Source: Glandiceps talaboti (lineage: Eukaryota > Hemichordata > Enteropneusta > Spengelidae). Taken from it: DNA of 58,500 nucleotides. A program made the position numbers and the translations under genes. The stretch covers positions 69,001-127,500 of the forward strand of contig NC_135562.1 in the NCBI RefSeq assembly GCF_964340395.1, read 5' to 3'. Of the stretch, positions 26,401 to 36,500 are shown in pieces; positions within the stretch are counted from its first letter, which is position 1, and each line of letters starts with the position of its first letter. Under the pieces are notes generated by a model. That model worked only from the letters and a program-made list of their open reading frames with translations, was not told the origin of the DNA and did not search any database.

Positions 26401-29400
26401 TTTCAGGACCCTTACATACCTTTCATCTTTGATTTATACATAGCTTTATTCAATTCTAGGTATTGATGTAAGGCTAATTATAAGGTCTGAAGTCTTACCT
26501 TGCTCCTACAAAGTACATATCACATGTGGGATTATAATAAGTTAAGTCTCTACCAAATGTAGGTATTCTTAGTCTGTAGTATCTACCATACTTGGCATGA
26601 AATTCAACGTGTCTGTCATTTTGAAGGAACACAATCTGAAAATATGCAAATAAAAGAACAGTTAGTGTGCATGTGAAATTCCTTAAATGTTATTTCCAAG
26701 TAAAACACTGAATTCTTGAGACATACTTGGATGAAGAAACTGTGAAAGCATTCCAGGAATATAAAAAAAAACAAGTAGAAAACATGCCTTCTATTGAAGG
26801 TATAGTTCCCAATTTATGTGTTATGGCAAAGTTATTGTGCAAATTTAAATGGTATCTCTAGATACAAAACTTCATAATTTAATGACTAATTTGCTACTTG
26901 ACCATGAACATGGCGATCAGAGGCAAAAATAAAAAAAGAAGGCTGACCTTTGGAGTATAGACATTTCAATGCAGTCTTTGTTATGAGATATGAGGGTGAA
27001 GGTATGCATGCAAGGATGCAAGGACGGACGCACAGACGCATCCATCTTTAATATAAGTCTCCTCTGGGTGGTGCCCGCTGGGGACTAATAAACCATCTAT
27101 AGAACAGAGAATTATTGTTTTCTAACAGTCAAGTACATTTGCATATAACCCATTACAAGAGAAATCAAAAATGTATTTACCTTACTGTAATCTTCTGATA
27201 AAACATGAAAATTTACAACTGTAACAAAATAACAGAAACAATTATTGTGTGAAATAATCAAGAATATTGAAAAAAATGACAAAGGCAACATCTCAATTTG
27301 TTACTTCAAAAATAGTGCCAATGGCATTGTAGCACAACTGTACATTTTTATTTATATGTTATGCCCATAACAACAGTTAAATTATGAAGTATATTGTAAA
27401 GATAACACATTAATAGGCAAGGAATAAACATTCCAGAAATGTATGCAAATGTGCCTAGTAACAAGACCATGCCCATAGCAACAGTTAAATTATGAAGTAT
27501 ATTGTAAAGATAACACAGTAATACAATGTAGGAAAGGAATAAACATTCCAAAAATGTATGCAGATATGCCTAGGAGCAAGTCTTACAAGACCATGCCCAT
27601 AGCAACAGCTAATTGAAGATGTATATTACCAAGATAACAACAGAGATAGTTAGGCAAGCGGATAAACAACCAATAGTGATTATTTTTATTTGCAAAATGT
27701 AAAAATAGTGAAGCAATTAACAAACCCAAATCACTGAGTGAATGGATATCAGTGAGCACACCACTTGCTATATTTGGATAAAATGTGCCAGGGTGTGATA
27801 TGGAAAATTACTGAGTGAATGGATATCAGTGAGCACACCACTTGCTATATTTGGATAAAATGTGCCAGGGTGTGATATGGAAAATTACTGAGTGAATGGA
27901 TATCAGTGAGCACACCACTTGCTATATTTGGATAAAATGTGCCAGGGTGTGATATGGAAAATTACTGAGTGAATGGATATCAGTGAGCACACCACTTGCT
28001 ATATTTGGATAAAATGTGCCAGGGTGTGATATGGAAAATTACTGAGTGAATGGATATCAGTGAGCACACCACTTGCTATATTTGGATAAAATGTGCCAGG
28101 GTGTGATATGGAAAATTACTGAGTGAATGGATATCAGTGAGCACACCACTTGCTATATTTGGATAAAATGTGCCAGGGTGTGATATGGAAAATTACTGAG
28201 TGAATGGATATCAGTGAGCACACCACTTGCTATATTTGGATAAAATGTGCCAGGGTGTGATATGGAAAATTACTGAGTGAATGGATATCAGTGAGCACAC
28301 CACTTGCTATATTTGGATAAAATGTGCCAGGGTGTGATATGGAAAATTACTGAGTGAATGGATATCAGTGAGCACACCACTTGCTATATTTGGATAAAAT
28401 GTGCCAGGGTGTGATATGGAAAATTACTGAGTGAATGGATATCAGTGAGCACACCACTTGCTATATTTGGATAAAATGTGCCAGGGTGTGATATGGAAAA
28501 TTACTGAGTGAATGGATATCAGTGAGCACACCACTTGCTATATTTGGATAAAATGTGCCAGGGTGTGATATGGAAAATTACTGAGTGAATGGATATCAGT
28601 GAGCACACCACTTGCTATATTTGGATAAAATGTGCCAGGGTGTGATATGGAAAATTACTGCCCAGGTTCAATGTGCATGCTCTCCATTGAATTGCATTGG
28701 AATCTATACTGGGTATATGATAAGAACATTTACACAAACTTACTTTCTGAATCAAAACAGCGCTCAAATTTCATAGAAAGTTGTGTAGTGTCAAAACAAC
28801 GGATTCTTGGCTTGTAAACACCTAGAGTTACAGAAAGTAGTGATATCATGTTTTCTCTAAAAATGTAGTTATTCCACAATATGTGATATTATATGATGAA
28901 AGTATATGTCTAAAGAATAACATTTTCATATGAGTAAAATCAAGAAAACTGTACTAAATAATTGTAAGTCATCAAAATCAACAACTAGGTCCAAGCTGTT
29001 CACAACAGATGAAACTTACCTTGAGTATCAATTACATGTAGCTTGCACTTATCCATCTCTGTTAGCTGTTTCACTTGATTGTACTATTTGTACTTTTAAA
29101 CAAATTTAATTAAAAATATCCTAACACATTGGGTAATGTCAATTTTGATGCATGCCTGCCATGGTTTATTTGCATAATTCATGATATAGTAGGGGACATT
29201 TCTTTGTACACAAAAAAATACAAGTTGGATTAATATGTAGCAAAAATATCATCATCATCATCATCTCCATCGTCGTCCCCCCCCCCCTCCCCCCACTAAA
29301 AAGAAACAAAAACACAAATAAACACACAAAACAGGCAAATGAACAAGGTCAGTTTATGCCCTTTCATTAACTAGGTTAGTAAGCAAAGAATCCTTATTTG

Positions 29401-31716
29401 TAGTATAATTGAGTGTAGTTTAAATGGCTTGAATGCATTCTACCAGTATAGATTTAAATGGCTTGAATGCATTCTACCACTAGATTTAAATGGCTTGAAT
29501 GCATTCTACCAGTATAGATTTAAATGGCTTGAATGCATTCAACCAGTATAGTTTCAAATGGCTTGAATGCATTCTACCACTATAGATTGAAATGGCTTGC
29601 ATTCTACCAGTATAGTTTTAAATGGCTTGAATGCATTCTACCAGTATAGTTTAAATGGCTTGAATGCATTCTACCAGCAAGTACAAAGTAACTTATATAC
29701 ATTTCTATGAAAATGAAAAACAAATTCCTACCTGTTGACAATATATATTGTCCATCCTGTGTAATTTGCATACAACTGCTGACAGTCGGCATTTCAAAAT
29801 CTTGAATTAATTCAATTCTTCGCCTAAGGTCTAGGATATATGAAATACAAGAACTAAGTTTACATGGGTAAAAATATCATTCATAGCTGCAACAAGAGAA
29901 ACCTGTATGGGTTGGTTAGCAATCTCGGTAGTTCGATATATGTATGGGTTGGCAATTTTGATAGTTCGATATATGTATGGGTTGGCAATCTCAACAGTTT
30001 GATATATGTATGGCAATCTCGATAGTTTGATACATGTATGGGTTGGCAATTTTGATAGTTCGATATATGTATGGGTTGGCAATCTTGACAGTTTGATATA
30101 TGTATGGGTTGGCAATCTCAACAGTTTGATATATGTACATGTATGGCAATCTCGATAGTTTGATACATGTATGGGTTGGCAATCTCGATAGTTTGATACC
30201 CATCAGCTGTACAAGTATGGCCATGATCAAAGTGAAACTATAAAAGAGAAACTGAGAAAGCATACAAAATGCTTTGAAAATGATGTTTTAACTAATAAAG
30301 AAGGGAAGTGAGCTTCCCGTCATAAAATATCTCAGCATGATTGTAATTTTTCTTGGAAAACAATGCGTCGTCTTATTGTATGTTTTGCTTTCCAGCATGG
30401 TACTGAGAGTCGATTGTTTTTATTTTGATTCATAACATGCATGTACCCCTGTCGCAATCAACATAAAAAGACGCAACACTAACTTTTGTTGCAACAGTGT
30501 TGTGTCTACTGTGACCTGGAAAATTACCTGCATCATGCCAAACACATGTTTATGTATATAGTGTTGGTCGACAACACGAGACAGTATGTGTTTACATGTC
30601 AACGATATTTGATCTGAGTTGGCTTCAAGTTTGCATGAAAGTTCAAGTGCCGATATTGATTTGATGATTCTGTCAGTAGGATAGCAAACTTTCCCATTGA
30701 GATATCGCGTAGTATCATGTTTGTTGATTTATGCTAGACTATATTGAATTCGGGCAGATTCACACATTGGAAAGTTATTTCCATGACAATAGAGTAATGT
30801 TTACCTGAGGCTATGATCGAACAATGGGAGAAGGTTTGTTACCAATCTGTCTATACTTGTCTGTGGTTACATTTATCATTTTATGAGTTGGTTTATAGTA
30901 CATGTACAGTACCTGGTTACATTTATGATGACAAGGGATATATCAAAATAGCCTTTCAAGAAACTATGTCTGTTTCATAACCACCCCCTTCTTACTATTG
31001 AGTTTTCTTCACCTTACTACCACCAAAAAAATTGGTGGTAGTTTGTTGATTTTTGTCTCAAAATTGCCAATACATATGCAGCACTTACCTTGTAATACAT
31101 AAATACAGTATAATCAAAGCTCTTCAGGTCTACAGCATTTACTTACCGATATCATTCTTCAGTAACTGTCTTCTCTTTCTATCTGAAAGCCACTGGTTAA
31201 CGAGGAAATGGAAAAGACCTTTAGATTCTAATTATATGTATGAACAAATGTATCCAGTCTGCTTAACAAGTGACTCATCTAAATTCCATTTTTTCTCTCT
31301 CACTACATACATTATTTATTGGTGTGCAGTAACTCAGTGACAGCCACTCAGGTGCATTTAGTTGATATGACTCTGTTCTTAGTTCTTACTAGTCAGAGAT
31401 CAAAAGCCCCTAAACCTCTTTGAAATATTTGGGTCAGAACTGTATGGTTTATGATATTATTTATACAAAGAACCTCAGTGTAAAGTTATTTATTATATGA
31501 AATAAAAATGACAAGTCTTGGCGACGTCAGCCTAACTTCAAATCCCAACATTTATAGCGTGACTTTTTAGTGTTGCTAGCACACCTTCCTCTGGCTTGGA
31601 TACATTGTGTGCATCTGTGTGTGTGTCTGTGTCTGTGTGTGTGTGGATGTTTTGTGTGCATGCATGTGTGATTCATTGTGTGTTTATTATATTATATATA
31701 TATATATATATACATG

Positions 31717-31783
<67 letters not shown>

Positions 31784-31953
31784 TTGGTGGTTCTGGAACT
31801 CTTTCTTGGTTGTAACTCGGAGTTTCACGCACAGTGCAATCATCAGACAACGAAAGAGTTCCAGAACCACCAAAAGAGTTCCAGAACCACCAAAACTATT
31901 GCGTTCTGCCACTGCGGTATAGAGCACTGTCTTAGCAGATTGATACTCACCGA

Positions 31954-32025
<72 letters not shown>

Positions 32026-32494
32026 CATGAGCAACGACTTATAACATCCTAATTCTTTGGATTTAGTCTATATACAATATTAATGTACTGTATCGTGTAT
32101 GAGTGTACGTATATATGTGATATTCATAAAGACTAACATTAAAAATAAATATCTAATGGAAATTAAACCATAGATTTATGTTTTTTAGGGATCTTAGACA
32201 AGTCTGCATCTCTGGTGACTATTTCACCTGATCACTAGGCAGCTACGTGCACGTGTGCAATATGTGTCTCTCTCAGACTCTAGGATCATGTAGTTTCGTT
32301 TAGACACTGTGCTGTGGTAGAGCCTAGAGGCTGTGTATGTGGACAGTGTGGTTGGTTGTACACATGCACAAGTTCGATGCTCGATGATTACTTTTTGAAA
32401 TACCTAATTATCATAATAAAGTTCGTACCTCGGGTAATGATTTCCCAACACTCAAGTTGTATATCTTTACGTTATTCGGGTTAGAAACCTGCAT
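11470..32494 (-). CDS. NOL10: nucleolar protein 10 (complete, 18 exons)
   Basis: NOL10 (yeast Enp2) is a nucleolar WD40 protein of the small-subunit processome, needed for 18S rRNA maturation. Exons in gene order: 32494-32429, 31192-31147, 29830-29732, 28821-28744, 27218-27181, 26635-26499, 24474-24409, 24068-23922, 21738-21660, 20942-20793, 20091-19972, 19162-19036, 18035-17857, 16585-16502, 15641-15459, 12795-12557, 12356-12257, 11601-11470. These total 2,070 nt, 689 aa, against about 688 in human. Exons 3-11 form the N-terminal beta-propeller (about residues 45-345), with [14 protein letters not shown] and [17 protein letters not shown] just after. The NUC153 motif [16 protein letters not shown] starts at residue 481. 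An acidic-basic tail ends in WRKRK. The start [15 protein letters not shown] fits the vertebrate N-terminus. All 17 junctions use GT-AG and keep phase. Exon 13's donor was placed at 17856 (GTTAGT) because this gives the vertebrate spacing before KLPQVN. Gene symbol rests on remembered similarity. Confidence 0.95.
11870..12215 (-). repeat. dispersed repeat related to 820-1605, inverted
   Basis: In NOL10 intron 17. Contains aatatggctgccaatt-like sequence, ggtcatgaaacaaagtgatg and acattaaatgaggcctc-like phrases that mirror the repeat at 820-1605 on the other strand. Non-coding. Confidence 0.45.
12940..14036. repeat. 62-bp minisatellite, ~17-18 copies, NOL10 intron 15
   Basis: The unit contains aaatctagagtttgactact, acctcctgtactaacattct and acatgtaaatgtacactata. 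A few copies lack 8 bp (aatgtaca collapsed). In the gene's direction each unit shows a GGAG|GTAGTA sequence that could act as a weak donor, but it does not match the exon's real donor. It abuts a second array of different sequence. Confidence 0.95.
14039..15425. repeat. ~65-bp minisatellite, ~21 copies, NOL10 intron 15
   Basis: The unit contains atgtacactaggttaatagt, gcatagtcaaagtctatctt and cccctcaatgtagtgaatac. An early 60-62-bp variant with tctggtc occupies the left end. It starts about 35 bp downstream of the exon 15 donor and does not include it. Together with the array at 12940 it fills nearly the whole 2.66-kb intron. Confidence 0.95.
15811..16287. repeat. 67-bp minisatellite, 7 copies, NOL10 intron 14
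   Basis: The unit contains cctaaacaatcaataatgtt, tattggtcataaaaacacat and catggtgtatttataatgct. The copies fall into two types that differ at one base (aatgttt or aaagttt), in blocks. That pattern suggests duplication of multi-unit blocks. Confidence 0.95.
17129..17470 (-). mobile_element. CR1-like LINE reverse transcriptase fragment
   Basis: The minus-strand frames encode [16 protein letters not shown] and then, downstream, [27 protein letters not shown] and ISEHVLNVC. This is the conserved 3' part of the RT domain in CR1/L2-type LINEs. A stop interrupts it near 17450. A short hairpin (17357-17367 against 17375-17385) sits between the two parts. Dead remnant in NOL10 intron 13... 14. Confidence 0.7.
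17760..17866. repeat. 27-bp minisatellite carrying the NOL10 exon 13 donor, 4 copies
   Basis: In the gene's direction each unit reads AAAGTTCAT|GTTAGTATC then ATGGGGTT. The first copy is the exon 13 end and its donor (17856/17857). The later copies have donor variants GTTAGT, GTTCGT and GGTAGT. It is the shortest of the four donor-containing arrays. Confidence 0.8.
18097..18835. repeat. 18-bp minisatellite with 15-bp variants, NOL10 intron 12
   Basis: The main unit is acaataacaggttgtagt, interspersed with a shorter acaataacatgtagt form, for about 44 copies. The spurious frames across it give long TCYC or LLLYYN repeats on the minus strand and are not genes. Confidence 0.95.
19163..19971. other. 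NOL10 intron 11, no feature seen
   Basis: AT-rich unique-looking intron. It contains a short catgtacatgta palindromic run near 19750 and a 50-bp near-duplication around 19400-19490 (gaccactttgaacttgcca). The reading frames are short and unlike any family I know. Confidence 0.5.
20275..20700. repeat. old degenerate ~155-bp tandem repeat, ~3 copies
   Basis: Phrases such as tagttttttattttaatgag, caagcttaaagtttcata and acttggtacatacac recur at roughly 155-bp spacing with many differences. It lies in NOL10 intron 10 and looks like an ancient counterpart of the younger arrays nearby. Confidence 0.5.
21060..21695. repeat. ~65-bp minisatellite carrying the NOL10 exon 9 end and donor, ~9 copies
   Basis: In the gene's direction exon 9 ends TCTAATTATGGGTGTTGG then ACCGCAACGGGTCAG|GTGAGAGC. 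The intronic copies read TCTAATTATGGGTGTGGG then GACAGTAACGGGTTAG|GTGAGGGC. About 36 exonic bases plus the donor are therefore duplicated, with GTGAG kept in most copies and changed in a few (GTCAGG, GTATGG). The decoys carry an in-frame TAG right before the donor. Confidence 0.92.
21739..22440. other. NOL10 intron 8, upstream part: no feature seen
   Basis: AT-rich unique sequence. A short local repeat (acacatgtcgtgacacagaca) near 22235 and a ccatggtaaccatgg palindrome near 22370 are the only structures noted. Confidence 0.45.
22480..23965. repeat. ~75-bp minisatellite carrying the NOL10 exon 8 end and donor, ~19 copies
   Basis: In the gene's direction exon 8 ends GACTGTGCCTTCAATAGTG then TAACAGACCATACACA|GTAAGTTATAGGC. 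Every array unit repeats this, with a 4-bp TTAG insertion in the exonic part, followed by intronic TATCCACATAGTAACAGTG. The true donor (23921/23922) is the array's upstream edge. Almost every copy keeps GTAAGTTATAGG unchanged. Confidence 0.95.
25140..25545. repeat. degenerate CATCCACC-rich simple repeat
   Basis: Irregular run of 4-5 bp blocks (catc, cacc, accc) over about 400 bp in NOL10 intron 6. It produces open frames rich in H, P, S and T that are not genes. Confidence 0.9.
25888..26025. repeat. two-copy ~65-bp tandem duplication
   Basis: The phrases aagaagtcaaagtgaatgtc, gagaaaacatttcttagtag and cactggatcaga occur twice in a row with a few differences. It may be an early-stage array within NOL10 intron 6. 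Confidence 0.7.
26930..27095 (-). repeat. end of dispersed repeat, inverted
   Basis: Contains caatgcagtctttg, ggacggacgcacagacgcat and tggtgcccgctggggacta. It resembles the opening of the 820-1605 family on the other strand. Non-coding. Confidence 0.4.
27305..27700. repeat. interspersed repeat, partial copy with an inverted end
   Basis: The left end aaaatagtgccaatggcatt is the reverse complement of the right end of the copies at 7900, 34200 and 52540. The internal cctagtaacaagaccatgcc and catagcaacag sub-repeats keep the same orientation as in those copies. This fits an element with inverted termini, or a rearranged copy. Confidence 0.6.
27733..28660. repeat. 77-bp minisatellite, 12 copies with no differences seen, NOL10 intron 4
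   Basis: The unit starts actgagtgaatggatatcag and ends gtgtgatatggaaaatt. I found no substitution or indel between copies over 928 bp. It begins about 85 bp downstream of the exon 4 donor and does not include it. The uniformity points to very recent expansion, or to an assembly artefact. Confidence 0.95.
29277..29294. repeat. poly-C tract after (ATC)n
   Basis: A run of cytosines broken by one T follows an atcatcatc repeat in NOL10 intron 3. Confidence 0.85.
29405..29675. repeat. 34-bp minisatellite, ~8 copies, NOL10 intron 3
   Basis: The unit contains aaatggcttgaatgcattct and accagtatagattt. In the gene's direction each copy shows CTGGTAGAATGC, loosely like the exon 3 donor CAGGTAGGAATT 60 bp away. 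The resemblance is too weak to call it a donor-derived array. Confidence 0.9.
29917..30197. repeat. ~33-bp minisatellite, ~8 copies, NOL10 intron 2
   Basis: The unit contains tatgtatgggttggcaat followed by ctcgatagtttgata. Some copies lack the gggtt part. The following 30198-31146 is unique intron with nothing recognised. Confidence 0.9.
31691..31780. repeat. (TA)n microsatellite, left
   Basis: Nearly pure TA run, interrupted once by tacatgtacatg, on the left of the inverted-repeat unit at 31781-31956. Confidence 0.97.
31781..31956 (-). mobile_element. short unit with 24-bp inverted repeat between (TA)n tracts; possible Penelope-like fragment
   Basis: 31782-31805 and 31852-31875 are perfect reverse complements, and the right arm is repeated once more at 31875-31894. 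The 46 bp between the arms hold a candidate hammerhead ribozyme on the minus strand. Both sides are (TA)n. Short hammerhead-bearing units of this kind are known from Penelope-like elements and animal retrozymes. No protein-coding part is present. It lies in NOL10 intron 1. Confidence 0.55.
31800..31853 (-). ncRNA. candidate type I hammerhead ribozyme
   Basis: On the minus strand, CTGATGA (31846-31840) and GAAA (31826-31823) form the invariant core. Stem I: GTTGT (31851-31847) pairs with ACAAC (31813-31809) and continues, past a 3-nt bulge, into the 24-bp inverted repeat. Stem III is ACT-CCG-AGT (31823-31815), giving the A15.1-U16.1 pair. H17 is the T at 31814, so cleavage would fall between 31814 and 31813. 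Stem II (31839-31827) is weak: its first pair is T-T, then a wobble, then three Watson-Crick pairs. Core intact, activity uncertain. Confidence 0.55.
31957..32021. repeat. (TA)n microsatellite, right
   Basis: Pure TA run on the right of the inverted-repeat unit. Confidence 0.97.
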
Positions 32495-32725
32495 CTTCGA
32501 ACTGTAACTCTGTTGATCACCTACATGTACGTTAGTTTACAAACGTACAGCGAACACATGGACTGTGCGTAAGCCGGAAATGAGAACATATAGAATGGAC
32601 TTGCGCAATGTAATCTTGAACTTTGACCTGTCGAGATGCAGTTAGGGTAGTAGTACACGGTCAGTAGGCTGTGCCGCACGTTTCCAGTTCGGTGCGTACA
32701 CAAGACAACATTTAAGTAGCAAATA
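32495..32725. promoter_or_regulatory. shared head-to-head promoter of NOL10 and the AANAT-like gene
   Basis: The two start codons face away from each other with 231 bp between them, so both 5' UTRs and core promoters must lie here or overlap. A ccggaaat ETS-type site is at about 32574-32581 and a tttgacct half-site is at about 32622. No TATA box is evident. CpG is more frequent than in the flanking introns. Confidence 0.6.
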
Positions 32726-33548
32726 ATGGCTCAGAGTAACGTTGAGGTACGACCTATATCCCCAAGAGATCTGAAAAATGCGCATGAAATAGAGAAGACG
32801 GGTTAGTACTACCAGAAAAGTGGTTGGGTTCATGGTGTAGTGTACGGCCAGATGACATACATGTACAACTTTACACACGTACACGGTATGGTATTGCCAG
32901 AATGCACAATTATATGAATAGCTTTATAACAGCGTTATATGGCAATTCAAGCTATTTTCATTTCCCACCAGCTATCTATCAATAGCCGCTGCAAGCTATC
33001 AGCCTCTGACTATGCCAAGGGCGTGGCTAGTATTCAAGCTATTACTTATTAGTACATGTATTACTATTAGCCATTGTTGTTAGCTGTTACAATAAGCCCC
33101 CTCTAGCTAGCTATTATATCGGCTATTCGCCTCTGACTCAGCCAGGACCCTTGCTATGCAGCTATTCAAGCTATCATAGCCGATATTAGTATTATTCCCC
33201 TATTTGCTAGCTAGCAGCCTCTCACTCTGCCAGGCTGTGACTAGGCAGCTTTTCAAGCTATTACCCCCACCACATTTAGCAAATTAGCAAGCTGTCAGCC
33301 AGTGGTCTGGCTAGGCAGCTATTCAAGCTATTAGACACCCCCGCCCCCTGCTAGCTAGCTATCAGCCAGGGGTCTGGCTAGGCAGCTATTCAAGCTATTA
33401 GACACACACACCCCCTGCTAGCTAGCTATCAGCCAGGGGTCTGGCTAGGCAGTTATTCAAGCTACTAGCCATTAATTGCCACTACATGTATTGCCAAGGC
33501 CCTGACAAACTATTCCTTCTATTTGTAGGACCTGGAATATTTAATATA

Positions 33549-33589
<41 letters not shown>

Positions 33590-36500
33590 CACACAATTTC
33601 ACACTTTTGATAAGCGTTGACATGAACTGTGAAACTGTGAAATACTCAGGCTTTATTTGTAGAACGATCAAAGAATATAATCATTTAGAAAAATCCCTGA
33701 AAATGTACACCCAGAGAAATGTAATATAGTTTTTGGTGCAGGTTATATTTGAAGAACCTGAAATATAATATATTTATTTACACAATTTCGCAATTGTATA
33801 TATTTTACCAAAAAGATCCCTTCAGTATTTATAGAATCTGGAATATTATAGTCACATCATCATCATCATCTCTGTCGTCATCGCCGTCTGATGCGGACAC
33901 ATCCGAGATAGAGTCCACAATGTTGCGCCATGAGTCTTTTTTCCTCATTAGAATTGGGAGGTTCACAATCTCTTGCTTGATGTCTCTAGCAATGTATGTA
34001 TCCATGTAGTTGAGTTGTCTTCTTCCCCTATTTGGACAGGACAATCGCAAGCAGATAACATCTGAAATGATTTGGTCCTTTGCATGGAAGCAGTGGCCTG
34101 TGAATCATGCACTTTTCATTGCTATGATTTTGGATCAAAGTGGAATGTTGCCATAGATTTCAGATTTGGACTTGTGTTCCCACCAAGAGGTATAGTCACA
34201 CAATACATTTGACAGTGTATAGATGACAAACTATTAAGCATGTGATGATTTCATCAGTGACATGCAAATTAGGTGTACAAATGTGATACATTTGGCAATG
34301 TATAGATCACAATCTATTAAACGTGATGATTTCATCAGTGACATGCAAATTAGGTGTACAAATGTCATACATTTGACAGTGTATAGATGACAAACTATTA
34401 AACATGTGATGATTTCATCAGTGACATGCAAATTAGGTGTACAAATGTGATACATTTGGCAATGTGTAGACGACAAACTTAAACGTGATGATTTCATCAG
34501 TGACATGCAAATTAGGTGTACAAATGTGATATATTTGGCAATGTATAGATGACAATCTATTAAGCATGTGATGATTTCATCAGTGACATGCAAATTAGGT
34601 GTACAAATGTCATACATTTGGCAATGTATAGATCACAATCTATTAAACGTGATTTCATCAGTGACATGCAAATTATGTGTACAAATGTGATACATTTGGC
34701 AATGTGTAGATGACAAACTATTAAACATGTGATGATTTCATCAGTGACATGCAAATTAGGTGTACAAATGTCATACATTTGGCAATGTGTAGACGACAAA
34801 CTTAAACGTGATGATTTCATCAGTGACATGCAAATTAGATGTACAAATGTGATACATTTGGCAATGTATAGATGACAATCTATTAAGCATGTGATGATTT
34901 CATCAGTGACATGCAAATTAGATGTACAAATGTGATACATTTGGCAATGTATAGATGACAATCTATTAAGCATGTGATGATTTCATCAGTGACATGCAAA
35001 TTAGGTGTACAAATGTGATACATTTGGCAATGTATAGATGACAATCTATTAAGCATGTGATGATTTCATCAGTGACATGCAAATTAGGTGTACAAATGTC
35101 ATACATTTGGCAATGTGTAGATGACAAACTATCTAGCATGTGATGATTTCATCAGTGACATGCAAATTAGGTGTACAAATGTGATATATTTGGCAATGTG
35201 TAGACGACAAACTTAAACGTGATGATTTCATCAGTGACATGCAAATTAGGTGTACAAATGTGATACATTTGGCAATGTATAGATGACAATCTATTAAGCA
35301 TGTGATGATTTCATCAGTGACATGCAAATTAAATGTACAAATGTCATACATTTGGCAATGTGTAGACGACAAACTTAAACGTGATGATTTCATCAGTGAC
35401 ATGCAAATTAGGTGTACAAATGTGATACATTTGGCAATGTATAGATGACAATCTATTAAGCATGTGATGATTTCATCAGTGACATGCAAATTAGGTGTAC
35501 AAATGTGATACATTTGGCAATGTATAGATGACAATCTATTAAGCATGTGATGATTTCATTAGTGACATGCAAATTAGGTGTACAAATGTCAAAAACATAT
35601 ATCTCAAAAAAAGTACTTGGTTGATGGGGCTGAAATGTGATGGGATGTTTCTAGACACGTCATTCTGCAGATGTTGTTCAAAACTGCTTGACACACTTGT
35701 CCCTGGCAGCTATGACCACGCCCTTAGCAACAACTAAACATCACTTTATTTGGCTAAAATAACATCTGGTAGACCAGTGAATAAACATTCAAGAAATGTA
35801 TGCAAATATGCCTAGCAATATGACCACGGCCATAGCGACAGCCATATGTTGATGAATATTGCAAAGATAACAGGGATGTTTAAGCAAGTGGATAAACATC
35901 CAAAAATGAATTCAAATATACCTAGCAACAAGACCATGCCCATAGCAACATGCAAATGATGATGTGTATAGTAACAGTACCAACAGGGCTGGATAAGCAA
36001 CAAGTGAATAAACAAATATTCAGCAAATGAACACCAATACCTAGCATGGCTCATCATGTGGATAAAAACTTTTTTTTAACTACATTGTATACAATGCCAT
36101 TGGCACTATTTTTTTTTCCATGAAGAGTCAATGTGTGTCCTATAATTTCAAAGTTGAGGTGGGTTGAGAAATGTTACCTTCCCTAAGTATGTGAAAAGTT
36201 ACCTTGTATACTGATCGTAAGCATCACATGCCATTATATTTATTACAGACAATCAAGTTAACAAAGAAAAATATATCAATGAACTGTATCAAGTAGATTA
36301 AAAATAAATTTACATTTCTATGTAACAATAATTATTCACTCTTCCAATGTTTAAATAGTAAATACCCATGTATACATGTACTATGATTAAAAAGTTTTAA
36401 TGCCAGTATTAATCTGTAATTAGTGATAATGATAATTGATAACTTTTAATGCCAGTATTAATCTGTAATTAGTGATAATGATATTGGTAACTTTGATGCT

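Noticed and set aside
28990-29075. Possible minus-strand exon ([10 protein letters not shown]) before a GTAAGT donor
   Set aside because: NOL10 continuity and phase are fully satisfied by exon 28821-28744 ([10 protein letters not shown]); this one matches poorly and breaks the reading.
34234-35546. Several 127-137-codon minus-strand frames with CHLYIAK repeats
   Set aside because: Translations of the 83-bp array inside an interspersed repeat.
34225-35590. CTGATGA strings in the minus strand of the 83-bp array as hammerhead cores
   Set aside because: No GAAA or stem partners lie at the needed distance; the match is chance within the repeat unit.
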